Assembly (NCBI GenBank): GCA_002343445.1
Contig: DDSP01000018.1
Location: forward strand, 78,669 to 89,402
Length of the DNA: 10,734 bases
Reading direction: 5' to 3'
DNA from: Chthonomonas sp. UBA2387
GTDB lineage: Bacteria; Armatimonadota; Fimbriimonadia; Fimbriimonadales; Fimbriimonadaceae
A model generated the notes under the pieces. That model searched no databases. It saw only the letters and a program-made list of their open reading frames with translations, and was not told the DNA's origin. Made by a program: the position numbers and the translations under genes. Of this stretch, positions 1-7,067 are shown piece by piece; the first letter of the stretch is position 1, and each line of letters starts with the position of its first letter.

Positions 1-1757
1 TGCTCCGGCGTCATGCCGATGCCGCTGTCGATCACTTTGAATGCGACGGTTCCGCGCCCTTCTACGGTGACCTTGAGCTTGACCACGCCCTCGTGCGTGA
101 ACTTGGACGCGTTGCTGAGCAGATTGAAGAGGCACTGCCGCACGCGGGTCACGTCGGTGTGCATGGTCGGCAGGTCGGCGTCCAGCGAGACGTCCAATCG
201 GTTGCCGTTCTTGTCCACCAGCGGCTTGATCGTGCTGGCGATCTCGTCCACCAGCGCCTTGACCTGAAACTCCTCGGCGAAGAACTCGATCTTGCCCGCC
301 TCGATTTTCGAGAGGTCGAGGATGTCGTTGATCAACGAGAGCAGGTGCTTGCCCGCACCTTTGATCTTCTCAAGGTCCGGGGCGAATTCGGGCTGGCCGA
401 GGTCCTCGCACTCTTCGAGCAGCATTTCGGAGTAGCCGATGATCGCGTTCAGCGGCGTGCGCAGTTCGTGGCTCATGTTGGCCAGGAACTGGCTCTTGGT
501 GGCGTTGGCATTCTCGGCGTCGGCCTTGGCCTGTTCGGCTTCGGCGACGGCGGAGGCAAGGTCGGCGGTGCGCTCTTTGACCGTCTGTTCCAGCGAGAGG
601 TTGATCTCTTCGAGCTTGGCCTCGCGTTGGCGCACTTCTTGAGCCATGGCCTTGAACGAGCGGGCCAGCTTGCCGATTTCGTCTTGCCGCGCCGCTTCGA
701 ACGTGAAGCGTCCGGGTTCGAACGTGCCACGCTCGATCTGGCTCGCAGCTTCGGTCAGGTGGACGATGGGCGAGGACGCTTTGCGGGCGATCCAGGCCAC
801 GATCACGGCCATGATGGGGATCGCGATGACGGCCAAGATGATGAACGCGATCGCCAGCCCCCAGCCTGCTGCAGCCGTTTCGGATTGGGGGACCTCCATC
901 ACGATCTTCCAGCCCGTCAAGCCAGCCGTCGTCCAATACACTTGCGTGAGCGTCAGCGGGCTGATGCCGCCGCTGGAGCCCTCCTCCGCCTCGGCGATCG
1001 CTTTGCCGAATCGGGAGTCTGCCAGGAAGTTGGCTTTGCCGTCGGCTTCGGTGTCTGCGGAGCTCTTGGGCCATACGATGCGCCGCCCCTTGGGCGAGAA
1101 AATGAACGTCCGCTCGCCTTCGTAGTCCACGCCTTCGCGCAGTTTCATGTCCGCGACGAACTTGGACAAGGCGTCCACCGAGATATCCACGCCCGCGACA
1201 CCGATGAATCCGCGGCCGCCCTGAGCGACGATGGGGTAGGCCACGGTCACCACTCGGTGATCGGCGTGCGTCCACGGCTCGGAAATCACCGTGAGCGCAC
1301 GGTCGTCGAGATCGGCCCCTTCCTGAAGCTTCGCGCCCCGGAACTTTGCTTCGACGTACCAATCGAAGCGTTTGTAGGCGTCTCCGTCTTCGCGGTGGAC
1401 CCTTCCCCCGTGTTCCTTCTCGACTCGCACCAGGTTGCTGCCCTGTTCGGCGGCGACGAACGCGCCGTGAACGTATTCCGGCGACCGGCTCACCAGGACG
1501 CGAAGGAACCCACCGGCATCGGTACCCGAGGCGATGCGGCGGGCGGCGATCGCCTCGCCGACGGCACCCGCTCGAAGAGCCAAGTCGTCCAGGCGCATGG
1601 CCGCGCCTTCGAGTTCCTTGATCGTGGACTGCGACGTCTGCTCTTCGATGATCGAGTGCGAGAGGCGATAGCTCAGGAAGAACGCGCCCAAGAGCATGAC
1701 CACCATGATCAAGGTGACCGACATGCTGAGTTTTTGAGCGAAGGATCTAGGCCTCAT
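1..1757 (-). CDS. Membrane sensor histidine kinase (dCache-HAMP-HisKA-HATPase), C-terminus cut by window edge
   Basis: Two-component sensor kinase that should autophosphorylate a histidine in response to an extracytoplasmic signal and pass the phosphate to a response regulator. From the ATG at 1757 about 585 codons are visible and open to the left edge. Seen in order: membrane helix about residues 10-30; extracytoplasmic domain about 33-295 with dCache_1-type features (a WY near 132 and a GVDIS motif near 190); second helix about 296-322; HAMP linker; charged coiled coil about 375-420; HisKA with the H-box SHELRTPLNA and phospho-acceptor His430; HATPase N-box NLLSNASK with Asn549; and G1 box DSGIGM at 577-582. 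The remaining ATP-lid half and any receiver domain lie outside. The start was chosen because MRPRSFAQKLS leads directly into the first helix. No clear Shine-Dalgarno is visible and the frame stays open further upstream, so the start is less certain than the function. It follows divIVA by 79 bp. The ligand is unknown, although dCache domains often bind small molecules such as amino acids. Confidence 0.93.
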   Translation of the reverse strand, partial: MRPRSFAQKLSMSVTLIMVVMLLGAFFLSYRLSHSIIEEQTSQSTIKELEGAAMRLDDLALRAGAVGEAIAARRIASGTDAGGFLRVLVSRSPEYVHGAFVAAEQGSNLVRVEKEHGGRVHREDGDAYKRFDWYVEAKFRGAKLQEGADLDDRALTVISEPWTHADHRVVTVAYPIVAQGGRGFIGVAGVDISVDALSKFVADMKLREGVDYEGERTFIFSPKGRRIVWPKSSADTEADGKANFLADSRFGKAIAEAEEGSSGGISPLTLTQVYWTTAGLTGWKIVMEVPQSETAAAGWGLAIAFIILAVIAIPIMAVIVAWIARKASSPIVHLTEAASQIERGTFEPGRFTFEAARQDEIGKLARSFKAMAQEVRQREAKLEEINLSLEQTVKERTADLASAVAEAEQAKADAENANATKSQFLANMSHELRTPLNAIIGYSEMLLEECEDLGQPEFAPDLEKIKGAGKHLLSLINDILDLSKIEAGKIEFFAEEFQVKALVDEIASTIKPLVDKNGNRLDVSLDADLPTMHTDVTRVRQCLFNLLSNASKFTHEGVVKLKVTVEGRGTVAFKVIDSGIGMTPE

Positions 1758-1836
1758 GCGGCACAGCCATTGTGACGCCCGCGAGGACGCACTTGTTGCG
1801 TTGAACCTGATTCTGATGGGTTGGCCAAGTCCTTGT

Positions 1837-2343
1837 TTAGGGTGACTCGGCTTCTCGGGGCGCGGATTCGCCCACCACGCCGTAAGGCATCAGGTTCGGT
1901 TGAGGTTCGTCCAGAGCCTTCAGATGCTCCTCGAGCACGGCACGGAATTGGCGTCGGAAGCGCATCCGGTCGAGTTCGATCTGCTCCAGTTGCCAGTAGA
2001 GCTCTTTGAGTTTCTCCTCGGCGGAGCGGGTTTCGTCGGCCATGCGCTGGCGCGCTTCCTGCAGCATCACCTCGCCTTCGCGGTGCGCCAAGGCGCGCGT
2101 TTCGTCAGCCGTCTTCTGGGCCAGCAGGATGGACTCCTTGAGCACGTGCTCTTGGGCTCGGAAACGTTCCAGCTCGCGTTCCTGTTGCGTCGCGTGGTCC
2201 TGGACGATGCGGAGTTCGTTGAGGAGGGTCTCGATCTCTTTGGCGGCACGCTGAAGTAGGTCGTCCACCACTCGGCGTTTGTATCCGCCGATGCCGCGCG
2301 GGAGGACGATGCGCTCCAAGTCAATGGGTTTTAGGCGTTCCAT
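1837..2343 (-). CDS. DivIVA-domain coiled-coil protein
   Basis: A 168-residue protein with the DivIVA N-terminal signature: a short MERLKPIDLERI lead, then LPRGIGGYKRRVVDDLL, which matches the usual family pattern (I..k.F...rGY...eVd.fL). An almost unbroken charged coiled coil follows from about residue 25 to 145 (many E/R/Q heptads), ending in a short polar tail. DivIVA-family proteins sit on the inner membrane face at curved poles or septa and recruit partners for growth or division. The usual aromatic/basic membrane-insertion residues are not obvious here, so cell-pole binding is inferred only from the family. The ATG at 2343 is preferred over an upstream in-frame GTG at 2361 because GAGGTGA lies 4 bases before it. 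The gene follows the P-II gene after 93 bp and precedes the histidine kinase on the same strand. No functional link to either neighbour is evident. Another DivIVA-like coiled-coil protein, such as a GpsB or Wag31 relative, is possible. Confidence 0.85.
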   Translation of the reverse strand: MERLKPIDLERIVLPRGIGGYKRRVVDDLLQRAAKEIETLLNELRIVQDHATQQERELERFRAQEHVLKESILLAQKTADETRALAHREGEVMLQEARQRMADETRSAEEKLKELYWQLEQIELDRMRFRRQFRAVLEEHLKALDEPQPNLMPYGVVGESAPREAESP

Positions 2344-2347
2344 TGCG

Positions 2348-2354
2348 TCACCTC
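2348..2354 (-). promoter_or_regulatory. Ribosome binding site of the DivIVA-domain gene
   Basis: On the minus strand GAGGTGA lies 4 bases before the ATG at 2343. It falls inside the extra N-terminal extension that the upstream GTG (2361) would give, so it decides in favour of the shorter protein beginning MERLKP. Confidence 0.7.
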
Positions 2355-2380
2355 GGCCCACGATCCATGTGGACCTACCC

Positions 2381-2387
2381 TATATAG
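2381..2387 (-). promoter_or_regulatory. Possible -10 element upstream of the DivIVA-domain gene
   Basis: The only AT-rich patch in the 93-bp gap between the P-II and DivIVA genes is the self-complementary CTATATAG. It reads as a TATATA -10 hexamer about 38 bases before the ATG. No good -35 is seen at 16-18 bases; TTCTCT at 19 is poor. The gap also holds no convincing hairpin terminator for the P-II gene, so readthrough from amt-P-II may supply part of the expression. Confidence 0.3.
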
Positions 2388-2436
2388 ACGTGCCACGGGG
2401 CTCGAAGAGAACAACACCGTAGGCCAAGGGCACCGG

Positions 2437-2778
2437 CTACGAGATCGCTGGCTCGCCTCGTTCGCCGTTGCGGATGCGGATGGCGTCGGCGACGGGGACC
2501 AGGAAGATCTTCCCGTCGCCCACTTCGCCGGTGCCTGCGGCTTCCTGGATCGCCCGCACGGCGTCCTCGACCATCTCGTCGTTGACCACGAGTTCGATCT
2601 TCACTTTGTGGCTGAGCGGCGTCGTGTACTGCGAGCCTCGGTAGGTGTAGGTGATGCCCCGTTGGCGTCCCATCCCGCGCACTTCGGTCACCGTCATGCC
2701 CGTGAGCTGTAGTTCGTGAACGGCCTCGAGAACGGCCTCCAGTTTCTGGGGGCGGATCATGGCTTCAATCTTCATCAT
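2437..2778 (-). CDS. glnB/glnK: P-II nitrogen regulatory signal protein
   Basis: A 113-residue P-II protein, a cytosolic trimer that reports 2-oxoglutarate and ATP/ADP status and, when encoded beside amt, normally plugs the ammonium channel. It aligns without gaps to E. coli GlnB from residue 3 to the T-loop: TGMTVTEVRGMGRQRG at 26-41, then YRGSQY at 46-51 with the uridylylatable Tyr51 conserved. The C-terminal signature TGEVGDGKIF (ATP-binding B-loop) and the RIRNGE segment (C-loop) are present. One oddity is that residue 50 is Gln where the family pattern expects Ala or Glu; Ser49 is also present, the residue phosphorylated in cyanobacterial P-II. AGGAG lies 9 bases before the first of two adjacent ATGs (2778; the other is 2775). 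It starts 18 bp after the amt stop, so the two are almost certainly one transcript. Function is secure; GlnB versus GlnK naming cannot be settled, though linkage to amt favours GlnK. Confidence 0.96.
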   Translation of the reverse strand: MMKIEAMIRPQKLEAVLEAVHELQLTGMTVTEVRGMGRQRGITYTYRGSQYTTPLSHKVKIELVVNDEMVEDAVRAIQEAAGTGEVGDGKIFLVPVADAIRIRNGERGEPAIS

Positions 2779-2796
2779 GGTTCGTGACTCCTAGGC

Positions 2797-4095
2797 TCAA
2801 TACAGGTTGTATCCAGCTTCTCCGTGCATGGTTTCGTCGAGGCCGGCGTCTTCCTGCTCGGCGCTGGCCCGGATGCCGCCCATCGCCTTCAAGGCGAGCA
2901 GTAGGCCCATCGTGATCAGGAACGAGTAGACCCCCACTGCGCCGACGGCGACGACTTGCTTGACCACCAGTTCCATTCGCCCTCCGGCAAGGGCGTCCTT
3001 GACCGCCGGGTTGGCCGCTTCGCTCGCGAACACGCCCGTGAGCACCGCCCCCAGCAGCCCGCCCGCGCCGTGCACGCCGACCACGTCGAGGCTGTCGTCG
3101 TAGCCCAGCTTGTTCTTGAGCCCGATCGCGAGATAGCACGCCGCGCCCGTGAGCAACCCCACGGCCACCGCACCAACGGGGGCAACGAATCCCGCGCCCG
3201 GCGTGATGCCCACCAATCCGCCGACGAGGCCCGAAGCCGCGCCCAGCGCCGTGGCCTTGCCCGTCTTGATGCGCTCGACGATGAGCCACCCGATCATGCC
3301 TGCCGCCGCCGCCATGTGGGTGCTGATGAAGGCGTTGATGGCGACCCCGTTCATGGCCAGCGCCGAACCCGCGTTGAAGCCGATCCAGCCGAACCACAGC
3401 AAACCTGCTCCGACCAACGTCATGGTCAAGTTGTTCGGCGGGATGGGTTCACGATGGATCAGCGCCCGCCGCTTGCCCAGAACGATCGCCGCCGCGAGAG
3501 CCGCCACACCGGATGCCAGGTGCACCACCGTGCCTCCGGCGAAGTCGAGCGCCCCGTGCTTGAACAGCCACCCGTCGGCGTTCCACACCCAGCACGCCAC
3601 GGGCGAATAGACGACGAGCGACCACAAGGCGATGAACGCGACGTAGCTGCCGAACTTCATGCGCTCGGCGATCGCGCCCGAGATCAGGGCAGGCGTGATG
3701 ATGGCGAACATCATCTGAAACAGCATGAAGAGGGCGCTGCTCCCGCCCGAAGCCGCCGGCTCGCTGGTGGAGATGCCGTTGCCCATCGTGCGCGAGAAGT
3801 CGCCGATCCAGCCCGAACCCGCCGCGCCGAACGCCAACGAATAGCCGAGCGCCAGCCACACGATGCTGATCACGCCCATGGCGATGAAGCTGTGCATCAT
3901 TGTGGAGAGCACGTTGATGCGCCGCACCATTCCGCCGTAGAACATGGCCAAGGCGGGAGTCATCAAGAGGACGAGGACCGCGCTGAGCGCGACCCAGACC
4001 AGATCGGCCGTCGGCGGGGTGTCGGAACCCTGTGCGCGGGCCATCGGCCCAAAGAAAAGGAGCGCGCCTGCGAGCGCCCATCGAACTTGTTTCAT
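2797..4095 (-). CDS. amt: Ammonium transporter, Amt family
   Basis: A 432-residue inner-membrane ammonium channel, probably trimeric with 11 helices after a cleaved signal peptide (MKQVRWALAGALLFFGPMARAQG, ending in an ARA-Q type site). Key family residues are visible. The twin pore histidines are His192 (GGTVVHLASG) and His342 (GVHGAGG), 150 apart exactly as in E. coli AmtB. Asp184 (LDFAGG) lies 8 before the first histidine, again as in AmtB. The Phe-gate segments MFAIITPALISGA and WFGWIGFNAGSA and the C-terminal GLDETMHGEAGY tail, through which P-II contacts Amt, are also present. The ATG at 4095 has GGAGG 5 bases upstream and begins the signal peptide; the longer open frame to 4713 runs antisense-like through the DUF1501 gene and is not coding. 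A strong promoter lies just upstream and the P-II gene just downstream. The C-terminal tail plus linked P-II gene predict post-translational channel gating. Confidence 0.97.
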   Translation of the reverse strand: MKQVRWALAGALLFFGPMARAQGSDTPPTADLVWVALSAVLVLLMTPALAMFYGGMVRRINVLSTMMHSFIAMGVISIVWLALGYSLAFGAAGSGWIGDFSRTMGNGISTSEPAASGGSSALFMLFQMMFAIITPALISGAIAERMKFGSYVAFIALWSLVVYSPVACWVWNADGWLFKHGALDFAGGTVVHLASGVAALAAAIVLGKRRALIHREPIPPNNLTMTLVGAGLLWFGWIGFNAGSALAMNGVAINAFISTHMAAAAGMIGWLIVERIKTGKATALGAASGLVGGLVGITPGAGFVAPVGAVAVGLLTGAACYLAIGLKNKLGYDDSLDVVGVHGAGGLLGAVLTGVFASEAANPAVKDALAGGRMELVVKQVVAVGAVGVYSFLITMGLLLALKAMGGIRASAEQEDAGLDETMHGEAGYNLY

Positions 4096-4137
4096 CGAAA
4101 CCTCCGATCGCGGGCCGCTCCGTTGCGGGTTGGTCGC

Positions 4138-4166
4138 AGTATATCGGGAGGTCAGGGATTTGTCAA
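4138..4166 (-). promoter_or_regulatory. Near-consensus sigma70-type promoter for amt and the P-II gene
   Basis: On the minus strand an exact TTGACA (4166-4161) is followed by a 17-base spacer and TATACT (4143-4138). That is 11 of 12 consensus bases with ideal spacing, 42 bases before the amt ATG, giving a leader of about 35 nt. It sits just after the DUF1501 stop (4176), in an 80-bp gap with no visible terminator. No sigma54 GG/GC pair was noticed at the expected spacing, although sigma54 is the common amt-glnK arrangement in Proteobacteria. Confidence 0.85.
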
Positions 4167-4175
4167 GGTTTGGGA

Positions 4176-5423
4176 TCACTCCCGAACCATCAAGCCGACG
4201 GGCTTCGACTTGAACCCCGGGAACACCTTTGAAACATCCTTGACGCCCAAATGGGCCGAGGCGACTTCGGAGAGTACGGCACGGTAGTCCGTGGTGATCG
4301 CCAGGTCCGCGCGTTGGTCCAGTTGCTCGGTGGCCAAGCCGGGCCACTCGCCCAAGATGCGCCCGCCTGCGACACCGCCACCCATGACCATCATGGCGTT
4401 GCCGTGCCCGTGGTCGGTGCCTTGGCTCTGGTTGGCGCGCACACGCCGGCCGAACTCGCTCATCACCACCACACACAGCCGATCTTCGTAGGCATGTAGA
4501 TCGTTGGCGAACGCGGCCAACGAGCGCGACAGATGCTCGACGCGCGGGGCGAACGAGTAGGTCTGTCCCTCGTGCGTATCCCAGCCGCCGTAGTCCACCG
4601 CAGCCAGGCGCAAGCCCAAATCGGCGCGGATCAGCCGGGCCACGGTGCGCAAGCTCTGGCCCAACTCGCCGTCGGGATAGGCCGCGCCACGCTCCGGAAC
4701 ATAGGGCTTCCACGCACCTTCGGGGGTCTTGAGTTCCTTGTGGATCGCTTCGATGGCGTCCAACGTGCGCGTGCCGGCCCGATGGACTTCGCTCGAGCCC
4801 TTGTAGACCGACCTCAGGTAGTTCGCCACCTGCGGGCCAACGGGCACCGAGAACGCCTCGGGGTTTGCCATCGCCATCGCGTTCGCCGCGCCGAGCATCG
4901 AATCGGGCGCACGGTCGGAAGCGCTGACCAGGCCCATCGAACCGATCCCCGGGACGGTCTCGGCGAGCCGTGTCATCCAGCCGCTGGCCGAAGTGCGCCC
5001 CGCACCGCCCACGACGCCTCGCTCCACATAGTCCATCGCCTCGAAGTGGCTGCGCGTGCCGTGCACCAATCCCGCCGCATGGACGAACGCAAGACGCTTG
5101 GCGTCGTAGAGTTCCTTGATCGGTGCGGCTGCCTTGTGCAACCGGAAGTCGCGTCCTGCGTAGCCGTTGCCGATGGGCAGACCCGCGAACTCGCCCGACT
5201 CGCCGACGCGAAGGGCAGCGGGCCGCGCGGCCACATAGTCGGCGTCGTCCACCGGGCCGAGCAAGTGCAGCCCGTCCATGCCGCCGCGTAGAAACACCAC
5301 CACCAGGATGGGTTCAGCCGTGGAATCGGTGTTCCACGAAAGGTGGAGCAGTCGGCTGCCCGAAAGGGCAGCGATGGCTGCGCTGCAGCCGGAGATGAAC
5401 TCGCGTCGAGTGAGGTCGAGCAT
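4176..5423 (-). CDS. DUF1501 family protein with Tat signal
   Basis: A 415-residue exported protein of the DUF1501 family, structurally related to the alkaline phosphatase/sulfatase superfamily; the biochemical role of the family is not established. The N-terminus TRREFISGCSAAIAALSGS is a twin-arginine signal with a short hydrophobic stretch, so folded export is expected. Family motifs seen are LRGGMDGLH near residue 45, GGWDTHEGQ with Asp282 and His284, SEFGRRV, and GTDHGHGNAMMVMGGG with Asp337, His338 and His340. The Asp/His residues are the likely metal-binding set of the fold (inference). The start at 5423 is 2 bp after the DUF1800 stop; no strong Shine-Dalgarno is seen, so translation may depend on coupling to the upstream gene. 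The DUF1800-DUF1501 pairing recurs in several bacterial phyla and suggests that the two products act together outside the cytoplasmic membrane. The cysteine in the signal could also suggest a lipoprotein, but the lipobox is not convincing. Confidence 0.92.
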   Translation of the reverse strand: MLDLTRREFISGCSAAIAALSGSRLLHLSWNTDSTAEPILVVVFLRGGMDGLHLLGPVDDADYVAARPAALRVGESGEFAGLPIGNGYAGRDFRLHKAAAPIKELYDAKRLAFVHAAGLVHGTRSHFEAMDYVERGVVGGAGRTSASGWMTRLAETVPGIGSMGLVSASDRAPDSMLGAANAMAMANPEAFSVPVGPQVANYLRSVYKGSSEVHRAGTRTLDAIEAIHKELKTPEGAWKPYVPERGAAYPDGELGQSLRTVARLIRADLGLRLAAVDYGGWDTHEGQTYSFAPRVEHLSRSLAAFANDLHAYEDRLCVVVMSEFGRRVRANQSQGTDHGHGNAMMVMGGGVAGGRILGEWPGLATEQLDQRADLAITTDYRAVLSEVASAHLGVKDVSKVFPGFKSKPVGLMVRE

Positions 5424-5425
5424 GG

Positions 5426-6997
5426 CTATTTCAAGTTGAATTCGGGGGATATGGCGACGAGCGCGGCGATGCCGGCGATTGCGTCGGCGCCTTGCGATCG
5501 GTCCAGCGGCGTCTCGGGCGGCGCCCATTGCCTGATCGCCTCGCGTAGCTTGGCAAGCATCGCGTCCTTCTCGGTGCCGGGAAGCAAGGTGTTGCACCAG
5601 TGTTCGGCTGCTGCGCCCAGTGTTGCGACACTCTCGGGTGTGGCGGCGACCCAATCGTGGCGCGTGGATGGGTGGTCTTTGCTGGCCAACCAAAACGCAC
5701 CACTCCAACGGCCCAGCATCGCGTTGGTGCCCAGCCAAGCCGAACCCTTGTCGGGGGGCCCGTCGGGCGTCGGCCAACCAAACATGCGTTCGCCCATGAC
5801 GAACGTCAGCCAGATCATGCCGGGGTCGGGCTTGACTTCCGCTCCCGTCGCACGCAGGAACGACACGAAGTACTCGAACGGACGCTTGGCCTTCTTGCCC
5901 CAGGTTTCTGCGAACTCCTTGCTCTCCGCGATCACGCGCACCACTCGGGCGATCTGGTCGGGTGACTTGCGGTGCCGCATCCACGTGTCGGCGGCTCGGT
6001 TCACCAAGCCTGCGGGCGGATCGTCGGCCACCAACTTGCGGACCAGCTTCGTCGCCAAGTGTTTCGCAGTCGCGGGGTGGTCGGCGACCAGGTCCAGCAC
6101 GCGCACGCCGTCGGCCATCGGTGGCGCGTTGGCGTCGAACTCGCGACCCAACACCCGCTTTTGGTACGGGTCGTGCCATGCCGCGTGGTACATGAACTCG
6201 CCGGTGCTCGGCAGCGGCCCTTCGCCCGACCACGAGCCATCGGCCAGCGTCCAGCCGGTGAACGCCCGGGCAGCTTCGTACACGTCCTGATCAATGTAGC
6301 CCACTGGCTCGCCCTTGGTCGCGCCGGGCACGTCTCGCCACCGATTGTACAAGTCGTTGAGATAGGCGTCTTTGCCCAAGGTGTGGAGTTCGAACAGTTC
6401 GCGCGCGTAGTTCTCGTTGGCCGGACTGGCCTTGCTTGATCGGTTGTTCAGGTACACCAGCATGGCGGGCGACTTGGCAACGTCCTCCAGGAAGGCGCGG
6501 AAGTTGCCAAGGGCGTGCTTGCGCATGATCCGATCGTAGTGCGGCCACGCGACGGCGATCGCCACATCGTCGTGCAGGGCGTTCACGTGGAAGTGATCGT
6601 GCCAGAAGCCGACCATCACTTCGCGCAGTTGGTACGGGCTATACAGGGCGCGAATCCAAGTCGCGGCGTTCACTTCGTCGCGCGGTCGAACGCGCTCCTG
6701 ATAGGGCATCGGCTTCTGCCAATCGCGCAAATGCCAAAGGCTCTTGAGGTCGGCATCGAGCGTGGTGAGCGGGCGATCCTCGTTGACCTTGGGCCACTTG
6801 CCCGCCTCCTCGGGGTACTCGATGCGGAACTTCGCCTCGGCCAGTCGCCTGGAAGTTTCGGGGTCGTCGCCCACGGGGGGCGCGAGTTGTTCGTCGAGCC
6901 ACCGTTTGAGTCCGGCCCGGCTCAGCCGTTCCAGGTCGGCGGCGTTGTGCCCGTAGGCAAGTCGGCCCAAGACGATCGCTTCCTTGGTAGGCTTCAT
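5426..6997 (-). CDS. DUF1800 family protein
   Basis: A 523-residue member of the DUF1800 family, of unknown biochemical function and usually encoded beside DUF1501, as here. Typical family features are the N-terminal LGRLAYGHNAADLERL, the motif YARELFELHTLG near residues 197-208, AARAFTGWT near 243, and a WHDPYQKRVLG block near 270-280 (the family's HD-x-x-x-K-x-LG). A C-terminal region ends close to SPEFNLK, consistent with a full-length protein. The ATG at 6997 is chosen because family similarity begins there; the open frame could extend to a GTG at 7042, which would add 15 unremarkable residues. Neither start has a clear Shine-Dalgarno. Unlike its partner it has no visible signal peptide, which is odd if both are exported. 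It is first in a two-gene unit and is divergent from the PH-domain gene. Confidence 0.92.
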   Translation of the reverse strand: MKPTKEAIVLGRLAYGHNAADLERLSRAGLKRWLDEQLAPPVGDDPETSRRLAEAKFRIEYPEEAGKWPKVNEDRPLTTLDADLKSLWHLRDWQKPMPYQERVRPRDEVNAATWIRALYSPYQLREVMVGFWHDHFHVNALHDDVAIAVAWPHYDRIMRKHALGNFRAFLEDVAKSPAMLVYLNNRSSKASPANENYARELFELHTLGKDAYLNDLYNRWRDVPGATKGEPVGYIDQDVYEAARAFTGWTLADGSWSGEGPLPSTGEFMYHAAWHDPYQKRVLGREFDANAPPMADGVRVLDLVADHPATAKHLATKLVRKLVADDPPAGLVNRAADTWMRHRKSPDQIARVVRVIAESKEFAETWGKKAKRPFEYFVSFLRATGAEVKPDPGMIWLTFVMGERMFGWPTPDGPPDKGSAWLGTNAMLGRWSGAFWLASKDHPSTRHDWVAATPESVATLGAAAEHWCNTLLPGTEKDAMLAKLREAIRQWAPPETPLDRSQGADAIAGIAALVAISPEFNLK

Positions 6998-7014
6998 GGC
7001 GGTTTGCTGATAGC

Positions 7015-7020
7015 ATTGTA
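7015..7020 (-). promoter_or_regulatory. Possible -10 element for the DUF1800-DUF1501 unit
   Basis: TACAAT on the minus strand lies 17 bases before the ATG at 6997, so the leader would be only about 10 nt. This fits the absence of a Shine-Dalgarno (near-leaderless mRNA). No recognisable -35 is present at 15-18 bases, so the call is weak. The divergent gap to the PH-domain gene is only 70 bp. Confidence 0.3.
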
Positions 7021-7067
7021 CGACGGCCCGAGGTGAATCCACAGGCCAGAATCACGAGGCACACGCG

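Noticed and set aside
93..1775. 560-codon open frame on the plus strand
   Set aside because: It is antisense to the histidine kinase, whose domains are unmistakable on the minus strand. The translated product is Arg/Asp/His-rich with no family likeness; long shadow frames are expected in GC-rich DNA.
2344..2436. Rho-independent terminator after the P-II gene
   Set aside because: No stem of useful length followed by a T run is visible on the minus strand in this gap.
2956..4287. 443-codon open frame on the plus strand over amt
   Set aside because: It is a shadow of the amt gene on the opposite strand, with a biased Arg/His-rich composition and no recognisable domain.
4096..4713. Long N-terminal extension of Amt (638-residue reading)
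   Set aside because: The extension overlaps the DUF1501 gene out of frame and crosses the amt promoter. The ATG at 4095 has GGAGG and starts a signal peptide.
5424..6233. N-terminal extension of DUF1501 (685-residue reading)
   Set aside because: It is a shadow of the DUF1800 coding frame. The twin-arginine signal sits exactly at the ATG at 5423.
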